Source: Variovorax sp037204085
GTDB lineage: Bacteria > Pseudomonadota > Gammaproteobacteria > Burkholderiales > Burkholderiaceae_C
Assembly (NCBI RefSeq): GCF_037204085.1
Contig: NZ_JBBCBW010000007.1
Span: 186,001-250,000, forward strand
DNA: 64,000 nt
Reading direction: 5' to 3'
The notes under the pieces are model-generated. The model was given only the letters and a program-made list of their open reading frames with translations. It searched no databases and was not told the DNA's origin. The translations under genes and the position numbers were made by a program. Within the stretch, counting starts at the first letter, position 1. Each line of letters starts with the position of its first letter. This document shows, one piece after another, positions 49,104-57,424 of this stretch.

Positions 49104-50338
49104 AGATCGCCGTCGTTACCTATGGCACCGAGGGCGATACCCGCCCGCTCGCGGCGCTGTGCCATGCGCTCGACAACGCGGGCCACGCGTCGGTGCTGCT
49201 GGCGGACGCATCCACGCTCGGCACCGCGCAGCGGCTCGGCGTGCGCTCGCATGCATTGGCAGGCGACATCCGCGGCGCGCTGGGCTCCGGCGGGGCCATT
49301 GCCAACGTCGTGGCGCAGAGCGAGCGGCCCGGAGCGGCCGCCAAGGCGCTCGCGGACATTGCCAACGCGCAAGCCGCGGCCTGGCTGCGGCAAACGGTCG
49401 AGACCGCGCGCGGCTGCGACGCCATCGTGTGCGCAGGGCTCACCGCTTTCGTGGGGCTGTCGGCGGCGGAAGCACTCGATGTGCCGGCTATCGGTGCCGG
49501 CATGTTCCCGCTCACTCCGACCCGTGAGTTCGCATCGCCTTTCCTGCCGCCTTCGCGCGTGCCGCGCTTTCTGAACCGCGCCAGCCATCATCTGGTCACC
49601 GCAATGCTGTGGCGTGCATTCCGGCCGGCGCTGAATGCGGCACGTGCCGAAGTGTGCGGCCTGCCGCCGCGCCGCCGCATGTGGACCGCGCATCCGGCGC
49701 TCTACGGCTTTTCGCCCAGCCTTGTGCCGCGGCCGGCCGACTGGCCCGCAAACGCCGCCGTGTGCGGTCAGTGGATTCCGCCGGTCCCTGATTGGCAGCC
49801 GCCGCAGTCGCTGAGCACCTTCCTCGCCGCGGGCGAGCCACCGGTCTACATCGGCTTCGGCAGCATGACCGGGTTCGATGCGAGCCGCCTGCGCCAGGTG
49901 GTGGTCGATGCCGTCGCGGGCCGGCGCGCCGTGCTCAACCCCGGCTGGAGCGGCATCGACGTGCAGCAGCTCCCCGCCAACTTTCATGTGGTGGGCGACA
50001 CGCCGCATGACTGGCTGTTTCCGCGAATGGCGGTGGTGGTGCATCACGGCGGCTCGGGCACCGCGCATTCGGCCGCGCGCGCGGGGGTGCCGTCGGTGGT
50101 GGTGCCGTTTGCGGGCGATCAGTTCTTCTGGGCGCACCGGCTGGCGCTGGCAGGCGTTGCGCCCGAGGCGGTCGCGGGCAACCGCCTGGGCGCGGACCAA
50201 CTGGCGCGGGCCATTGCATTTGCAGACCGCCCGGAAGTGCGTGCCAAGGCGCACGCCTTGGGCGAGAAGATGCGTGCGGAAAATGGCTTGGCGCGTGCCG
50301 TGGAGGCCATCGACAAAATCGTGGCGACTGCTGCCTGA
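49100..50338 (+). CDS. UDP-glycosyltransferase family 1 (macrolide/sterol-type) protein
   Basis: A 412-residue GT-B-fold enzyme beginning MKIAVVTYGTEGDTRPLAALCHAL, with VYIGFGSMTGFDASRL in the linker and the nucleotide-sugar motif region LFPRMAVVVHHGGSGTAHSAARAGVPSVVVPFAGDQFFWAHRL near 310-352. This HHGGxGT motif and layout match bacterial GT1 enzymes that glycosylate hydrophobic acceptors such as macrolides, sterols, flavonoids or rhamnolipid precursors. The TetR partner suggests induction by a toxic small molecule that the enzyme inactivates by glycosylation, an inference. Confidence 0.9.
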   Translation: MKIAVVTYGTEGDTRPLAALCHALDNAGHASVLLADASTLGTAQRLGVRSHALAGDIRGALGSGGAIANVVAQSERPGAAAKALADIANAQAAAWLRQTVETARGCDAIVCAGLTAFVGLSAAEALDVPAIGAGMFPLTPTREFASPFLPPSRVPRFLNRASHHLVTAMLWRAFRPALNAARAEVCGLPPRRRMWTAHPALYGFSPSLVPRPADWPANAAVCGQWIPPVPDWQPPQSLSTFLAAGEPPVYIGFGSMTGFDASRLRQVVVDAVAGRRAVLNPGWSGIDVQQLPANFHVVGDTPHDWLFPRMAVVVHHGGSGTAHSAARAGVPSVVVPFAGDQFFWAHRLALAGVAPEAVAGNRLGADQLARAIAFADRPEVRAKAHALGEKMRAENGLARAVEAIDKIVATAA

Positions 50339-50352
50339 TTCGATGGTTGCCG

Positions 50353-51903
50353 CTAATCCGCGGCCCTGCCCTGCACCTGGGTCTTGAAGCCTCGGTTGTT
50401 CTCGAAAGCCACGTTCAGCCTGGCGCCATCGAAGCGCAGCAGGTACATCGACACGTCGCCATCGCTCAGCGAACGCGAGAAGATGCGAAAGCTCTGCGGG
50501 TCGGTCCAGTCGCCCCTGACTGCGACCGGTGCTTCGGCAACCTTCTCGTTGATGCGGTAGTAGCCGTCGAGCCCCAGCGGCCCGGTCACCGGCTCGGCCG
50601 GCGCATCGGTGCGGCCGTTGTCGAAGAGTATTTCGTAGCTTGGGGTGGCGGCCGTGAGATCGAGCATCAGACGTCTAACCCCCAACACATTGCGGTCGAA
50701 TTGCCAGACCTTGCGTGAGACCGCCGCGGCAAGCTCGGGTGCGGGCGCCACGGGACTTTGCTTTTCTACGGACGCGGCGCGAATGCGATCGGCCAGCAAG
50801 GCCTGCGCAGCGCCGTCTTCAGGCAGCGGCCGGGCCGAACGGGCGGCGGCCGCGATCATGTCGATGAACGGAGGCAGCAGGTAGTTGCGCCGCCCCGTGA
50901 CCACGGCCACCACATCGATGTCCGGCATCACGATGATCAGTTGCCGGTTCATGCCCGCGGCAATGTAGGCACGCTTTTCCGGAATGGTCCACCAGCCGTT
51001 CGCATAGCGGAAAACGGGCGCATCCTTGAAGCCCATGTCCACCGATGCTTGAAAGACCTGCTCCACCCACGCGGCGGGCAGCAGCTGGCGCGCTTCCCAT
51101 TGGCCCTTGCGTAGGTAGAGGTAGCCGATCTTCGCCATATCGCGCGGATGCAGATAAAGGCCGAAGCCGCCGGTCTCGATGCCCTGCGGATCCTTGCGCC
51201 AGCGAACGTCGCCGATGCCCAGCGGCTGGAACAGCCTGCGCTGCGCATAGGCCAGCGTGCTGCCGCCTGTTTTCTTCGCAAGAATGGCCGACAGCAGATG
51301 CGTGTTACCGCTGTTGTAGTTGAAGCTTCCGCCGGGCGGCTGCGCCATCGGGCGGTCGAGCACAAAGCCTTGCCAGTCGCGGCTGCGTACAAACTGCAGG
51401 CCTGTCTCTGGTGCCGAACCGTCGAGCTTTTCCTTCCAGTCGATGCCCGAGGTCATATCGAGCAGGTGCGCGAGGGTCATTGCCTTCTTCGATGCATCGA
51501 GATTCGCAATGCTTCGCTCTGGAAAGAAGTCGATCACCGGCTGGTCGCGCGAAGCCAGCAGCCCGTCCTGGATTGCCATGCCGGTGAGCGTTCCGACGAC
51601 GGCCTTGGTGGTGGAGTTCACCGCATGCTTGAGATTGGCGCGATAGGGTGCGTAGTAGGCCTCGGCAACCAGCCTCCCGTGGCGCGTGACGAGCAGGCTG
51701 TCCATCGCGTTGGCGGCGCCAAAGTCGACCAGCCTGGCGATGGCGGCGGAATCCATGCCTTGCGCCTCGGGTGTGCTTGCCAGCCATCCGGCAGTCGGCC
51801 AGACGGCCGGCTCGTCGGCCGGTGCGGCCCTGAGCGGCAAGGCCGCAAAGAGCAGCGAGGCCGCCATGGTGGCCAGGAGGCTTGTCTTGCCGTGCACCCG
51901 CAT
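50353..51903 (-). CDS. Secreted serine hydrolase (beta-lactamase/esterase EstB type)
   Basis: A 516-residue protein with signal KTSLLATMAASLLFAALPLRAAPA. The catalytic motif is Ser97-x-x-Lys100 (NSTTK) with Tyr196 in GSFNYNSGNTHLL as the second conserved site. The domain resembles 6-aminohexanoate-dimer hydrolases and class C-like esterases. The last 150 residues form an additional beta-rich region. Acts in the periplasm on esters or amides. It ends next to the convergent glycosyltransferase gene (14 bp gap) and has no other functional link. Confidence 0.88.
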   Translation of the reverse strand: MRVHGKTSLLATMAASLLFAALPLRAAPADEPAVWPTAGWLASTPEAQGMDSAAIARLVDFGAANAMDSLLVTRHGRLVAEAYYAPYRANLKHAVNSTTKAVVGTLTGMAIQDGLLASRDQPVIDFFPERSIANLDASKKAMTLAHLLDMTSGIDWKEKLDGSAPETGLQFVRSRDWQGFVLDRPMAQPPGGSFNYNSGNTHLLSAILAKKTGGSTLAYAQRRLFQPLGIGDVRWRKDPQGIETGGFGLYLHPRDMAKIGYLYLRKGQWEARQLLPAAWVEQVFQASVDMGFKDAPVFRYANGWWTIPEKRAYIAAGMNRQLIIVMPDIDVVAVVTGRRNYLLPPFIDMIAAAARSARPLPEDGAAQALLADRIRAASVEKQSPVAPAPELAAAVSRKVWQFDRNVLGVRRLMLDLTAATPSYEILFDNGRTDAPAEPVTGPLGLDGYYRINEKVAEAPVAVRGDWTDPQSFRIFSRSLSDGDVSMYLLRFDGARLNVAFENNRGFKTQVQGRAAD

Positions 51904-51947
51904 ACCGGTCTCCCAGTGAGTTTGGCGCCGATCATATCGGCGCTGCT

Positions 51948-52850
51948 TCAATCGCCAAAGGCGCGCAGCATCGCCTTGCGCAACCAGGCCTCCGCCGGGT
52001 CTTTGTCGGTTACGGCGCGCCACGCCAGCTTGATCTGGTAGCTCGGGCTTTCGAACGGCAAAGCCTCGTAGCGAAGCCCGCCTTGCGCCGACAGCGCCTG
52101 CGCCACGTGCTCGGGCACCGTGGCCAGCAGCTCGGTGCCGGCCAAAACCGCGGGCAGGCTGCCGAACTGCGGCACAGAAAAGGCCACATCGCGCTGCCTG
52201 CCGATCTCGCTCAGTGTTTCGTCGACGGTGCCGCAGAGGTCACCTGCGTAGGTCACGAGCACATGCCGCCGGCGGCAGTAGTCGTCGAGCGTGAGCTTTC
52301 CGGCGCCGGTGTCGGCGCGCAGCAGTGCGAAACGCGCCGTGCGAACCTTGCGGACCTTCGCGCCCGCAGGCAGGTCTTTCAGGAAGCTCATCACCGCGCT
52401 GACCTGCCCGTCGTCCAGATGCTGCGCAGCGTTGCGATAGCAGACCGTGAGCGTGACCAGCCTGGCGCGCGGCGCCTCGGCACCGAGCGCGCGAAGCAGC
52501 CGCGGCAGCATCGCGATCTGCAGGTCGTCCGTCAGGCCGATGCGAAACACCGGCGCGGCGCGCTCGGGCTCGAATTCCGCCTGCGCGCGCAGCGTCGCCT
52601 CGATCTGCTCGAGTGCCGGCCCGAGACCCTGCATCAGCGCCAGCGCGCGCTCGGTCGGCTCCATCACCCGTCCCTGGCGCACCAGCAGCGGATCGCCCGT
52701 GAGCTCGCGCAGCCGCCCAAGCGCGTGGCTCACCGCGGGCTGCCCCAGGTTGAGGCGCTCGGCGGCGCGGCTCACGTGCCGCTCGCGCATGAGTGCCGCC
52801 AGAACGGTGAGCAGGTTTAGGTCGATTCGGCTGAGTTCGATAGGTTTCAT
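51948..52850 (-). CDS. LysR-family transcriptional regulator
   Basis: A 300-residue regulator with the NodD-like-type N-terminus LSRIDLNLLTVLAALMRERHVSRAAERLNLGQPAVSHALGRLRELTGDPLLVR and a full effector domain. It is divergent from the quinone-oxidoreductase-type gene across 138 bp that contain two dyads. This subgroup often controls a single enzyme for an aromatic or quinone compound. Probable local regulator of the divergent gene. Confidence 0.92.
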   Translation of the reverse strand: MKPIELSRIDLNLLTVLAALMRERHVSRAAERLNLGQPAVSHALGRLRELTGDPLLVRQGRVMEPTERALALMQGLGPALEQIEATLRAQAEFEPERAAPVFRIGLTDDLQIAMLPRLLRALGAEAPRARLVTLTVCYRNAAQHLDDGQVSAVMSFLKDLPAGAKVRKVRTARFALLRADTGAGKLTLDDYCRRRHVLVTYAGDLCGTVDETLSEIGRQRDVAFSVPQFGSLPAVLAGTELLATVPEHVAQALSAQGGLRYEALPFESPSYQIKLAWRAVTDKDPAEAWLRKAMLRAFGD

Positions 52851-52879
52851 GCAGGCGCGTTGGAGCTATCGATTGCGTG

Positions 52880-52914
52880 CATACCGAATATCGTATGAAT
52901 CAATTTCCTTGATT
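52880..52914. promoter_or_regulatory. Two adjacent dyads in the LysR/oxidoreductase promoter region
   Basis: CATAC (52880-52884)/GTATG (52893-52897) and AATCAA (52898-52903)/TTGATT (52909-52914) lie side by side, 30-64 bp upstream of the LysR start and 75 bp before the divergent gene. Tandem dyads fit a LysR recognition and activation site pair. Confidence 0.45.
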
Positions 52915-52988
52915 GTCTTGGGGCCACTAGATTGGCGTGGTCGGTTGCCCAGTGTTGCAACCCTCGTTCTTTCAAGGAGTGTTTTTGT

Positions 52989-54002
52989 ATGAGCAAGATG
53001 GTTCGCTTCCACGAGTTCGGCGGTGCCGAGGTGCTGAAGATCGAGCAGGTGGCTACGCCCTCGCCCGGTGCCGGCGAGGTGCGCATCGCGGTGCAGGCCA
53101 TCGGCCTGAACTGGGCCGATGCGCTGTGGCGGCAGAACTTGTACATCGAAGACGCGACCCTGCCGGCCGGCCTGGGCAACGAGGCGGCCGGCACCATCGA
53201 CGCGGTCGGCGCGGGTGTCAGCGGCTTCTCCATCGGCGACCGGGTTGCGGTTCTGCCCGGTGCCAACCAGGGCCGCTACCCTACCTATGGCGAGAGCATC
53301 CTGTTCCCCGCCACCCACGTGGTCCGCTACCCTGAAAGGCTCTCCCCCGCGCAAGCCGCCGGCGCCTACATGGCCTACCTGACGGGCTACTTTCCGATGT
53401 TCGAGATGGCGCGGCTACAGCGCGGGCAAACGATGCTCGTCACAGGCGCCTCGTCGGGCACGGGCATTGCGGCGCTGCAGATGGCGCGTGCGGCCGGCAT
53501 CGTTGCCATTGCAACCACCCGCACGGCGGCCAAGCGACAGGCGCTCTTCGATGCGGGCGCGACGCATGTGGTGGTCACGCAAGACGAAGACGTGGTCGAA
53601 CGCGTGCTGGCGCTCACCGGCGGGCGCGGCGTCGACCTGGTGTACGACGGCGTGGGCGGTGCGCAGCTCGAGCGGCTCGGCGGCGTGGTCGCGCAGCGCG
53701 GTTGGTATGTGCTGTACGGACTCTCCGGCGGCGCGGAGCTCAGGTATCCGGTTCTTGCGCAGTTTCGCAAGAGCTGGCGCTTCCACGTCTACACAGTGCT
53801 GGAGTTCATCGGCTCACCCACCATGGGCCTGCCGCGCGACGAGGATGCGTTCAGCCGCGGGCTGGGCTTCGTCAACGGGGGCTTGGCCAGCGGCGCCTTG
53901 CAGATGCGCATCGACCGCAGCTTTGCGCTCGACGATGTGGTGCAGGCCCACCAGTACCTCGAACGCGCGGGCCACATCGGCAAGATCGTTCTCACGGTTT
54001 GA
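52989..54002 (+). CDS. Zinc-less quinone-oxidoreductase-type MDR protein
   Basis: A 337-residue medium-chain dehydrogenase/reductase. FHEFGGAEVLKIEQVATPSPGAGEVRI and GNEAAGTIDAVGAGVSGF open the catalytic domain, and TMLVTGASSGTGIAALQMARAAG is the cofactor-binding loop of the quinone oxidoreductase branch, followed by LVYDGVGG. The zinc-ligand cysteine cluster of true alcohol dehydrogenases is absent. Probably NADPH-dependent reduction of a quinone or enone. The AAGGAG ribosome site is strong. LysR-controlled single gene. Confidence 0.92.
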   Translation: MSKMVRFHEFGGAEVLKIEQVATPSPGAGEVRIAVQAIGLNWADALWRQNLYIEDATLPAGLGNEAAGTIDAVGAGVSGFSIGDRVAVLPGANQGRYPTYGESILFPATHVVRYPERLSPAQAAGAYMAYLTGYFPMFEMARLQRGQTMLVTGASSGTGIAALQMARAAGIVAIATTRTAAKRQALFDAGATHVVVTQDEDVVERVLALTGGRGVDLVYDGVGGAQLERLGGVVAQRGWYVLYGLSGGAELRYPVLAQFRKSWRFHVYTVLEFIGSPTMGLPRDEDAFSRGLGFVNGGLASGALQMRIDRSFALDDVVQAHQYLERAGHIGKIVLTV

Positions 54003-54003
54003 G

Positions 54004-55188
54004 CTACCAGGCCGCCTCGCCGTCCTGAAGGGCACGCTGCGCAAGCAGGAAGGTGGCGGCGTTCCAGCTCTGGCCCGCCATTCCCATCGGCACCAGCGTG
54101 CGGCCATGGAACCACTCGGTAAACCGCCAGTCGCCGAGCTCGTTCACGTGCGCAAGGCGCGCGAGTTCGGGCCAGGCCAGATCGTGCAGGCCCATGCGCG
54201 CGAGCGCCATCACCCAGAAGCCGCCGACGAACGGCCAGATGCCGCCGTTGTGATACTGGTGCACCACGTTCTGTTGATGGCGCGCCATGTACGGCCGCCA
54301 CAGCGCATGCTCGCGCGTGAGCGGATGCAGCACCACGCGCACGGGGTAAGGTTCTGCAGCGCGCGCGGCCACGATGGTCTTGACGATGCGGCGCGCCATG
54401 GAAGCGTCGGCCAGCCCGCTCTGTATGGCCAGCACGTTGCCGAACACATCGCCCTCGTTGCCCACGAATGAAAGATTGACGAAGCTGAGATACAGGCCCG
54501 GGTCGTCCCGGCCGCGTCGCGCGTAATGGCGAAGCAAGCGTGCGCGGTGGTATTCGGGCAGGTCTTGCTGGAACGGATTGAACAGGTGGTTGAAGTGGTG
54601 CTCGGTGGCCTCGGCGCGGTCCAGCGCGAAGCGGCGCTTCACGTCGTACCAGAGCGCGTTGGTGTACAGCACATAGCCCGAGCGGGGCATGATGTCGGCC
54701 CAGTCGCTGGCCTCGTTCTGCTGCAGCAGCCTGAAGTGCTGGTGCTCCTGCGCCAGCAGCCAGCCGATGGCGCGCTCCACCTCGCCGCTCCAATGCGAGG
54801 CACCGACCTGGCCATGGCGGCGCACATGGTCCACCGCAATCAGCCACCACAGCGTGGCATCGATGCAGCCCAGGTACCAGAAGTCGGCGTCGAGGCCTTC
54901 GGGGTCGACGTACTTGGGAATCTGCCCGTTGGCGGCCTGCTGCGCCGCGAGCGCATCGAGGCTGGCGACGGCGCCCTTCTCCAGCGCGGGCACGCCGCTG
55001 CCGCACATTGCCATCACGCAAATGGCGGCGTCGCGCCCGAAGATGCGCGTGTAGCGCCGCGCCACCGCCGCCTCCGTGGGGCTGGCGGCCAGGATGCCGT
55101 GCGGCGTCAGGTTGCGTTCCAGGAGCTGGATGGAAGCTTGGGCGCAGTTGTCGATCAATGCGAGGGTGCTGGCGTCAAGTTTGGTCAT
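54004..55188 (-). CDS. (alpha/alpha)6-barrel glycosidase, GH100/neutral invertase-like
   Basis: A 394-residue protein with features of the amylo-alpha-1,6-glucosidase/GH100 clan: RRYTRIFGRDAAICVMAM, NGQIPKYVDPEG, DFWYLGCIDATLWWLIAVDHV, DWADIMPRSGYVLYTNALWYDV and YHNGGIWPFVGGFWVMALAR. The Asp in DADFWYLGCIDA and others may be the acid catalyst. It lacks the N- and C-terminal accessory domains of debranching enzymes. Cytoplasmic, since no signal peptide is seen; likely hydrolyses sucrose or a small oligosaccharide, substrate unproven. Its start overlaps the GlxA-type gene by 14 bp. Confidence 0.83.
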   Translation of the reverse strand: MTKLDASTLALIDNCAQASIQLLERNLTPHGILAASPTEAAVARRYTRIFGRDAAICVMAMCGSGVPALEKGAVASLDALAAQQAANGQIPKYVDPEGLDADFWYLGCIDATLWWLIAVDHVRRHGQVGASHWSGEVERAIGWLLAQEHQHFRLLQQNEASDWADIMPRSGYVLYTNALWYDVKRRFALDRAEATEHHFNHLFNPFQQDLPEYHRARLLRHYARRGRDDPGLYLSFVNLSFVGNEGDVFGNVLAIQSGLADASMARRIVKTIVAARAAEPYPVRVVLHPLTREHALWRPYMARHQQNVVHQYHNGGIWPFVGGFWVMALARMGLHDLAWPELARLAHVNELGDWRFTEWFHGRTLVPMGMAGQSWNAATFLLAQRALQDGEAAW

Positions 55189-56173
55189 GGGTTCGATAGG
55201 CTTGCGGCGTCAGGCCGTGCTGCCGCGCGAAGGCGCGCTGCAGTGCATCCACCGATCCGAAGCCGCTGAGGCTCGCGATCCGGTCTTGCGGCCACTGCGT
55301 CTGACGCAGCAGTTGCGCGGCGGCTGCCACGCGAATCTGTTCAACAAAGCGCGCCGGCGTGCGGCCGGTCTCGGCCGCAAAGGCGCGCGCGAAATTTCTC
55401 GGGCTCATCTGCACACGCTCGGCCAGCGCCTCCACCGACAGATCGTCCTGCGGATGCGTGCCGATCCAAGCCACCAGTTCGCGCAGCCGATGGCTCGCCG
55501 AGGCCTGCGCCTGCAGCGCCTGGCTCAGCTGCGGCTGCTCGGCGCCGCGCAGCATGGGCAGCGCCAGCGTGCGGGCGATCTCCATCGACACGGCATGGCC
55601 GAGGTCGTCTTCGACCAGCGCGAGCGCAAGCTCGATGCCGGTGGTGACGCCGGCCGATGTCCACACCGGCCCGTCATGCACGTAGATGCGTTCGCGCTGC
55701 ACCCGCACCTGCGGCCACAGCGCCTGCAGCTGGTCGCAGGCGCGCCAGTGCGTGGTGGCCTCGCGGCCGTCGAGCAGGCCGGCCGCGGCGAGCGCAAACG
55801 CCCCGCTGCATACGCTGGCAATGCGGCGTACGCCGGGCGCAACTTCCGCAAGCCATGCGCCGATGCGCTGCTCCACGATGGCCGCGCGCACGCCCGGTTC
55901 GTCGCCACCTGCGACGACGAGCGTATCGATGACGGCGGGCAATTGCCGCAGGTTGCAGGTTCCGGCAAAGCTCAGGCCGCCGTTCGTCAGCACGTTGCCG
56001 CCCGATGGCGACGCGATGTGCAAGCGATAGCTGCCAGGGCGCAGCAGCTCGGCCTTGCTGAACACGCTTGCGGGGCCGGCGACGTCGATGGCCTCGACAC
56101 CGTCGAACGCGACAAGCACCACATCGCTGGCAGAAACCGCGGCTTCTTCGTCCTTGTGGGTCAGGGTCTGCAT
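55175..56173 (-). CDS. GlxA-type AraC regulator with DJ-1/PfpI domain
   Basis: A 332-residue protein with an N-terminal DJ-1/PfpI-like amidotransferase domain (VVLVAFDGVEAIDVAGPASVF; nucleophile-elbow cysteine in RRIASVCSGAFALAAAG) and a C-terminal AraC DNA-binding part (LSVEALAERVQMSPRNFARAFAAETG, IASLSGFGSVDALQRAFARQHG). Proteins of this type (GlxA, ArgR-like, GbdR) respond to small nitrogenous metabolites. It precedes the glycosidase on the same strand with a 14-bp overlap, and is divergent from a DJ-1-type lipoprotein gene with similar sequence blocks. Confidence 0.92.
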   Translation of the reverse strand: MQTLTHKDEEAAVSASDVVLVAFDGVEAIDVAGPASVFSKAELLRPGSYRLHIASPSGGNVLTNGGLSFAGTCNLRQLPAVIDTLVVAGGDEPGVRAAIVEQRIGAWLAEVAPGVRRIASVCSGAFALAAAGLLDGREATTHWRACDQLQALWPQVRVQRERIYVHDGPVWTSAGVTTGIELALALVEDDLGHAVSMEIARTLALPMLRGAEQPQLSQALQAQASASHRLRELVAWIGTHPQDDLSVEALAERVQMSPRNFARAFAAETGRTPARFVEQIRVAAAAQLLRQTQWPQDRIASLSGFGSVDALQRAFARQHGLTPQAYRTHDQT

Positions 56174-56214
56174 TCGTAGTCTCAGGGCATCGTCACGTCG
56201 ACAAGGGTATGGCC

Positions 56215-57354
56215 ATGTGGAGATGGGTTGGGGCGCTGATCGGAGCAAGTATTGCAGCCTTTGCGCTGGCAGGCTGCAGCGGGAGCGCGACACCGCTGCC
56301 ACCCCCTCCTACCGATGCGGCCCGCAGCGAGCGCGAGAAGCAGGCCTTTGTCGAGGCCCTCGAGCCCCGCCGTGCCGGCAGGCCCGTGGTGGCCGTGCTC
56401 GCACTGAACGAAGGCACCGAAATGACCGACCTGCTGCTGCCGCATGCGGTGCTCAGGCGTGCCGATGTGGCCGAGGTGCGCATCGTGGCCCCGCGCGCCG
56501 GGCGGGTGAGCCTGTATCCCGCACTGGAGATCGACGGCGCGCAGGACTTTGCGGGCTTCGACCGGCAGAACCCGTCGGGCGCCGACTACGTGATCGTGCC
56601 CGCGATGATCACCGAGGGCGACCCCGCCGTTTCCGCTTGGCTGAAGCAGCAGTCAGCACTGGGTGCACGCGTGATCGGCGTCTGCTCCGGCGCGCTGGTG
56701 GTCGGCCGCGCCGGCCTGCTCGACGGGCGGCGCTTTGCGGGCCACTGGTACGACCGCGGCACGCTGCAGAAGCGCCACCCGGGCGCCACCTACGTGCCGC
56801 ACCAGCGCTACGTGGTGGACCGCGGCGTTGCCACGACCACGGGCATCACCGCCTCGGTGCCGACCATGCTCGCACTGGTCGAAGCCATCGGCGGGCCCGA
56901 AAAGGCAAAGGCGCTCGCCGTCGAGCTGGGCGTGGCCTCCTGGAGCCCCGGGCACGACAGCACGCCGTTCTATCTTGACGCAGGCCGCAGAGCCGACTTC
57001 CTGCTGAACAAGGCCGCGTTCTGGCGCCAGCAGCGGCGCAGCATCGAGGTGCGCAATGGCAGCGACGACATCGCCCTGGCGCTGGTGGCCGATGCCTGGT
57101 CGCGCAGCGGGCGCGCCAGCGTCGAGGCGGTGTCGGCTTCAGGGCCGGTGACGCTGCGCAGCGGGCTGGAGCTCATTGCGCAGCCCTCCGGCAAGGGGAA
57201 AGCGCCGCCCCTTCCGCTCTCGGCAACGCTCAAGCCCGTGCAGCAACTGGACCGCACGCTGTGCGAGATTGGCGAGCGTTACGGCGCATCGCGGCGCGAC
57301 TGGGTCATGCTCGAGATGGAATATCCCGGCCCGTTGAGCGGTTGCCCGAGCTGA
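56215..57354 (+). CDS. DJ-1/PfpI-family lipoprotein with C-terminal extension
   Basis: A 379-residue protein. The signal peptide ends in the lipobox FALAGCSG (Cys21), so it is a membrane-anchored lipoprotein. The DJ-1 domain follows (VVAVLALNEGTEMTDLLLPHAVL, ARVIGVCSGALVVGRAGLLDGRR), with the nucleophile Cys, and is close in type to the GlxA N-terminal domain and isocyanide hydratases. The last 130 residues are an extension of no family I know. The ATG at 56215 is preferred over 56209 because of spacing to AAGGG. Divergent from GlxA-type regulator. Confidence 0.85.
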   Translation: MWRWVGALIGASIAAFALAGCSGSATPLPPPPTDAARSEREKQAFVEALEPRRAGRPVVAVLALNEGTEMTDLLLPHAVLRRADVAEVRIVAPRAGRVSLYPALEIDGAQDFAGFDRQNPSGADYVIVPAMITEGDPAVSAWLKQQSALGARVIGVCSGALVVGRAGLLDGRRFAGHWYDRGTLQKRHPGATYVPHQRYVVDRGVATTTGITASVPTMLALVEAIGGPEKAKALAVELGVASWSPGHDSTPFYLDAGRRADFLLNKAAFWRQQRRSIEVRNGSDDIALALVADAWSRSGRASVEAVSASGPVTLRSGLELIAQPSGKGKAPPLPLSATLKPVQQLDRTLCEIGERYGASRRDWVMLEMEYPGPLSGCPS

Positions 57355-57374
57355 TCTTCAGCCGCGCAAAAACA

Positions 57375-57402
57375 AAAAGGGCCGCCCGGAGGCGACCCTT
57401 TT
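57375..57402. terminator. Bidirectional Rho-independent terminator
   Basis: AAAAGGGCCGCC (57375-57386) pairs with GGCGACCCTTTT (57391-57402) over a 4-base loop, with one C-A mismatch. The A and T tracts let it end both the lipoprotein gene and the convergent BMP gene. Confidence 0.88.
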
Positions 57403-57424
57403 CTGAATGCAAGGCTCGAAGCGA

